A stretch of 64,000 nucleotides of DNA from an uncultured Roseburia sp. (GTDB taxonomy: Bacteria > Bacillota > Clostridia > Lachnospirales > Lachnospiraceae). How positions within the stretch are numbered: position 1 is the stretch's first letter; each line of letters starts with the position of its first letter. The notes under the pieces are model-generated. The model was not told where the DNA came from and searched no databases. It saw nothing but the letters and a program-made list of their open reading frames with translations. Below are positions 63,004 through 64,000 of this stretch, in pieces. The position numbers and the translations under genes are program-made. The DNA lies in NCBI GenBank assembly GCA_934358955.1, contig CAKRLC010000001.1:18697-82696 (forward strand), given 5' to 3'.

Positions 63004-63345
63004 ATGAAAGAAAAAGACCACTCTACCATTGATAATTACATCTATGGAAAAAAGATTAAAGAATTGCGCATTAAGATGGGACTGACCCAGAATGAGGTAG
63101 CAACTGCACTTGAAGTTACTCCGGGATACATTAGTAATGTAGAAAACGGAAGAACCTCCATGTCTCTTCGCATGCTCATCTATTATTCTAAGCTGGCTAA
63201 TATTTCCCTGGATTCTCTCATTGGGGAGATCGAGCCTACTTATAAGCCGAACGCACTTGACAATGCACTTTCTGCTGAGCTTGAAAAGCTTACGGATATT
63301 GAGAAAGAAAAGTTATTACAGACATTAAAGCTGTGGAAGGATTAA
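63004..63345 (+). CDS. XRE-family HTH transcriptional regulator
   Basis: A 113-residue protein with a Cro/C1-type HTH (about residues 15-70, IKELRIKMGLTQNEVATALEV and VENGRTSMSLRML). It has a short C-terminal helical region (LEKLTDIEKEKLLQTLKLW) typical of Clostridial XRE proteins. AGGAG precedes 63004; the in-frame ATG at 62944 is too close to the promoter. Its targets are unknown. Confidence 0.88.
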   Translation: MKEKDHSTIDNYIYGKKIKELRIKMGLTQNEVATALEVTPGYISNVENGRTSMSLRMLIYYSKLANISLDSLIGEIEPTYKPNALDNALSAELEKLTDIEKEKLLQTLKLWKD

Positions 63346-63360
63346 GCCTCCACAGCTTTT
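63327..63360 (+). terminator. Terminator overlapping the XRE stop codon
   Basis: AAAGCTGTGGA (63327-63337) pairs with TCCACAGCTTT (63349-63359). The stop codon lies in the loop; the left stem is the end of the coding sequence. Confidence 0.75.
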
Positions 63361-63379
63361 CCTTTCGATTTATTTATGC

Positions 63380-63414
63380 AAAAAAAGAACCGGTATTGTG
63401 CCGGTTCTTTTTTT
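63380..63414. terminator. Bidirectional terminator between XRE and rnfB
   Basis: AAAAAAGAACCGG, loop TATTGTG, CCGGTTCTTTTTT with T-runs on both strands. It should end the rnf operon transcript. Confidence 0.92.
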
Positions 63415-63421
63415 ACTATGA

Positions 63422-64000
63422 TTATAAAATAATCTTCTTTGGACATTTTTCTGCACAAAGTCCGCACTTTGTACATTTTTCCTGATCGATGTATGCGATA
63501 TTGTCAACGACATGTACTGCATCAGCTGGACAGTTCTTCTCACATAAGTGACATCCGATACATCCAACAGAACATGCTTTCATAACATCTTTACCTTTAT
63601 CCTTAGAGCTGCACTGAACGATATGTTTTGCGCTCACTGGAAGAAGCTCGATCAGATGTTTTGGACATGCAGCCACACATTTGCCACATGCTTTACAAGC
63701 ATCTTTGTCTACAACTGCAACACCATCGATTACATGGATTGCATCAAAAGGACAAGCCTTCACACAGTTACCATATCCGAGACATCCATAGTTACAGGAC
63801 TTTGGACCGCCGTTTGGAACGAATGCCATAGCAGCACAATCCTGGATACCTGTATAGTCATAATCCTGGTTTGCTTTACCACAGGTTCCGGCACATTTAA
63901 CGAATGCAGCTTTACGCTCGCCTTCTTCTGCCTTAACACCCATGATCTCACCGATGATGGCTGCAACAGGTGCACCACCAACCGGACACTGGTTAACAGG
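63422..64000 (-). CDS. rnfB: Rnf electron transport complex subunit B, C-terminal part (cut by window end)
   Basis: The visible 192-193 residues begin inside the protein with PVNQCPVGGAPVAAIIGE, the RnfB block with a cluster-binding Cys. Three four-Cys [4Fe-4S] groups follow (CLGYGNCVKACP, CKACGKCVAACP, CIGCHLCEKNCP) and a last CTKCGLCAEKCP near the end. RnfB accepts electrons from ferredoxin in the Na+/H+-pumping ferredoxin:NAD oxidoreductase. The N-terminal membrane anchor lies beyond the window. It is usually last in rnfCDGEAB. Confidence 0.95.
   Translation of the reverse strand, partial: PVNQCPVGGAPVAAIIGEIMGVKAEEGERKAAFVKCAGTCGKANQDYDYTGIQDCAAMAFVPNGGPKSCNYGCLGYGNCVKACPFDAIHVIDGVAVVDKDACKACGKCVAACPKHLIELLPVSAKHIVQCSSKDKGKDVMKACSVGCIGCHLCEKNCPADAVHVVDNIAYIDQEKCTKCGLCAEKCPKKIIL

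Overview
The window looks like the chromosome of a spore-forming, anaerobic Firmicute of the class Clostridia, most likely Lachnospiraceae. The evidence is a small acid-soluble spore protein, YlbJ and GerW sporulation proteins, an Rnf-complex subunit, the yicC-remA-gmk-rpoZ order, a four-cysteine L28 protein, and moderate-to-low GC with strong GGAGG ribosome binding sites. The genus cannot be fixed from the sequence alone.

Region 1 (1-39.8 kb) is mostly core chromosome. It holds recU and a DtxR-type regulator; rRNA pseudouridine synthases and YgiQ; a long minus-strand operon (yicC-remA-gmk-rpoZ-rimO-pgsA-rsmD-coaD-coiled-coil protein); pepF and rqcH diverging from paired promoters; a PHP phosphatase, a SASP, panE and recG; fakA-asp23; rpmB; a gerW group; and a recombination, tRNA-modification and cell-wall string (proB, DUF896, folate cyclo-ligase, proA, miaB, ruvA, ruvB, zapA, U32 peptidase, ftsW-like, PBP). 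Four long imperfect palindromes of about 200-280 bp plus at least two half-copies lie between these genes. They share a conserved core while their stems change in a compensatory way.

Region 2 (39.8-46.0 kb) is accessory. Three large serine recombinase genes point the same way, with an Rpn-family nuclease gene inserted on the opposite strand between the first and second. Judged by eye, none of the three recombinases has the full set of catalytic residues, and the losses differ between them.

Region 3 (46.1-60.2 kb) is a 13-gene minus-strand surface-polysaccharide operon. It starts with PglE-, PglD-, PglC- and PglA-like genes, then glycosyltransferases, acyltransferases, a Wzy-like polymerase, a Wzx-like flippase, a polysaccharide pyruvyl transferase and an F420-hydrogenase-beta-like iron-sulfur protein. 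The distal half is clearly AT-richer, as is usual for such clusters.

Region 4 (60.28-61.71 kb), directly upstream of that operon, is the most striking feature. A 1.43-kb segment carries a tyrosine recombinase gene and is bounded by 26-bp inverted repeats that match at 25 of 26 positions. Each repeat is itself a 9-7-9 dyad, the architecture of a tyrosine-recombinase crossover site. A near-consensus promoter (TTGACA-17-TACTAT) inside the segment points away from the polysaccharide operon and into a strong terminator just beyond the right repeat. The recombinase has its own terminator at the left repeat. Inverting the segment would aim the promoter at the first polysaccharide gene. I read this as a self-encoded invertible promoter switch (phase variation), captured here in the OFF orientation.

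Region 5 (61.7-64 kb) holds a second Rpn-family gene, a small XRE regulator and the C-terminal part of rnfB, which runs off the window end. No tRNA, rRNA, CRISPR array or recognisable riboswitch was seen.
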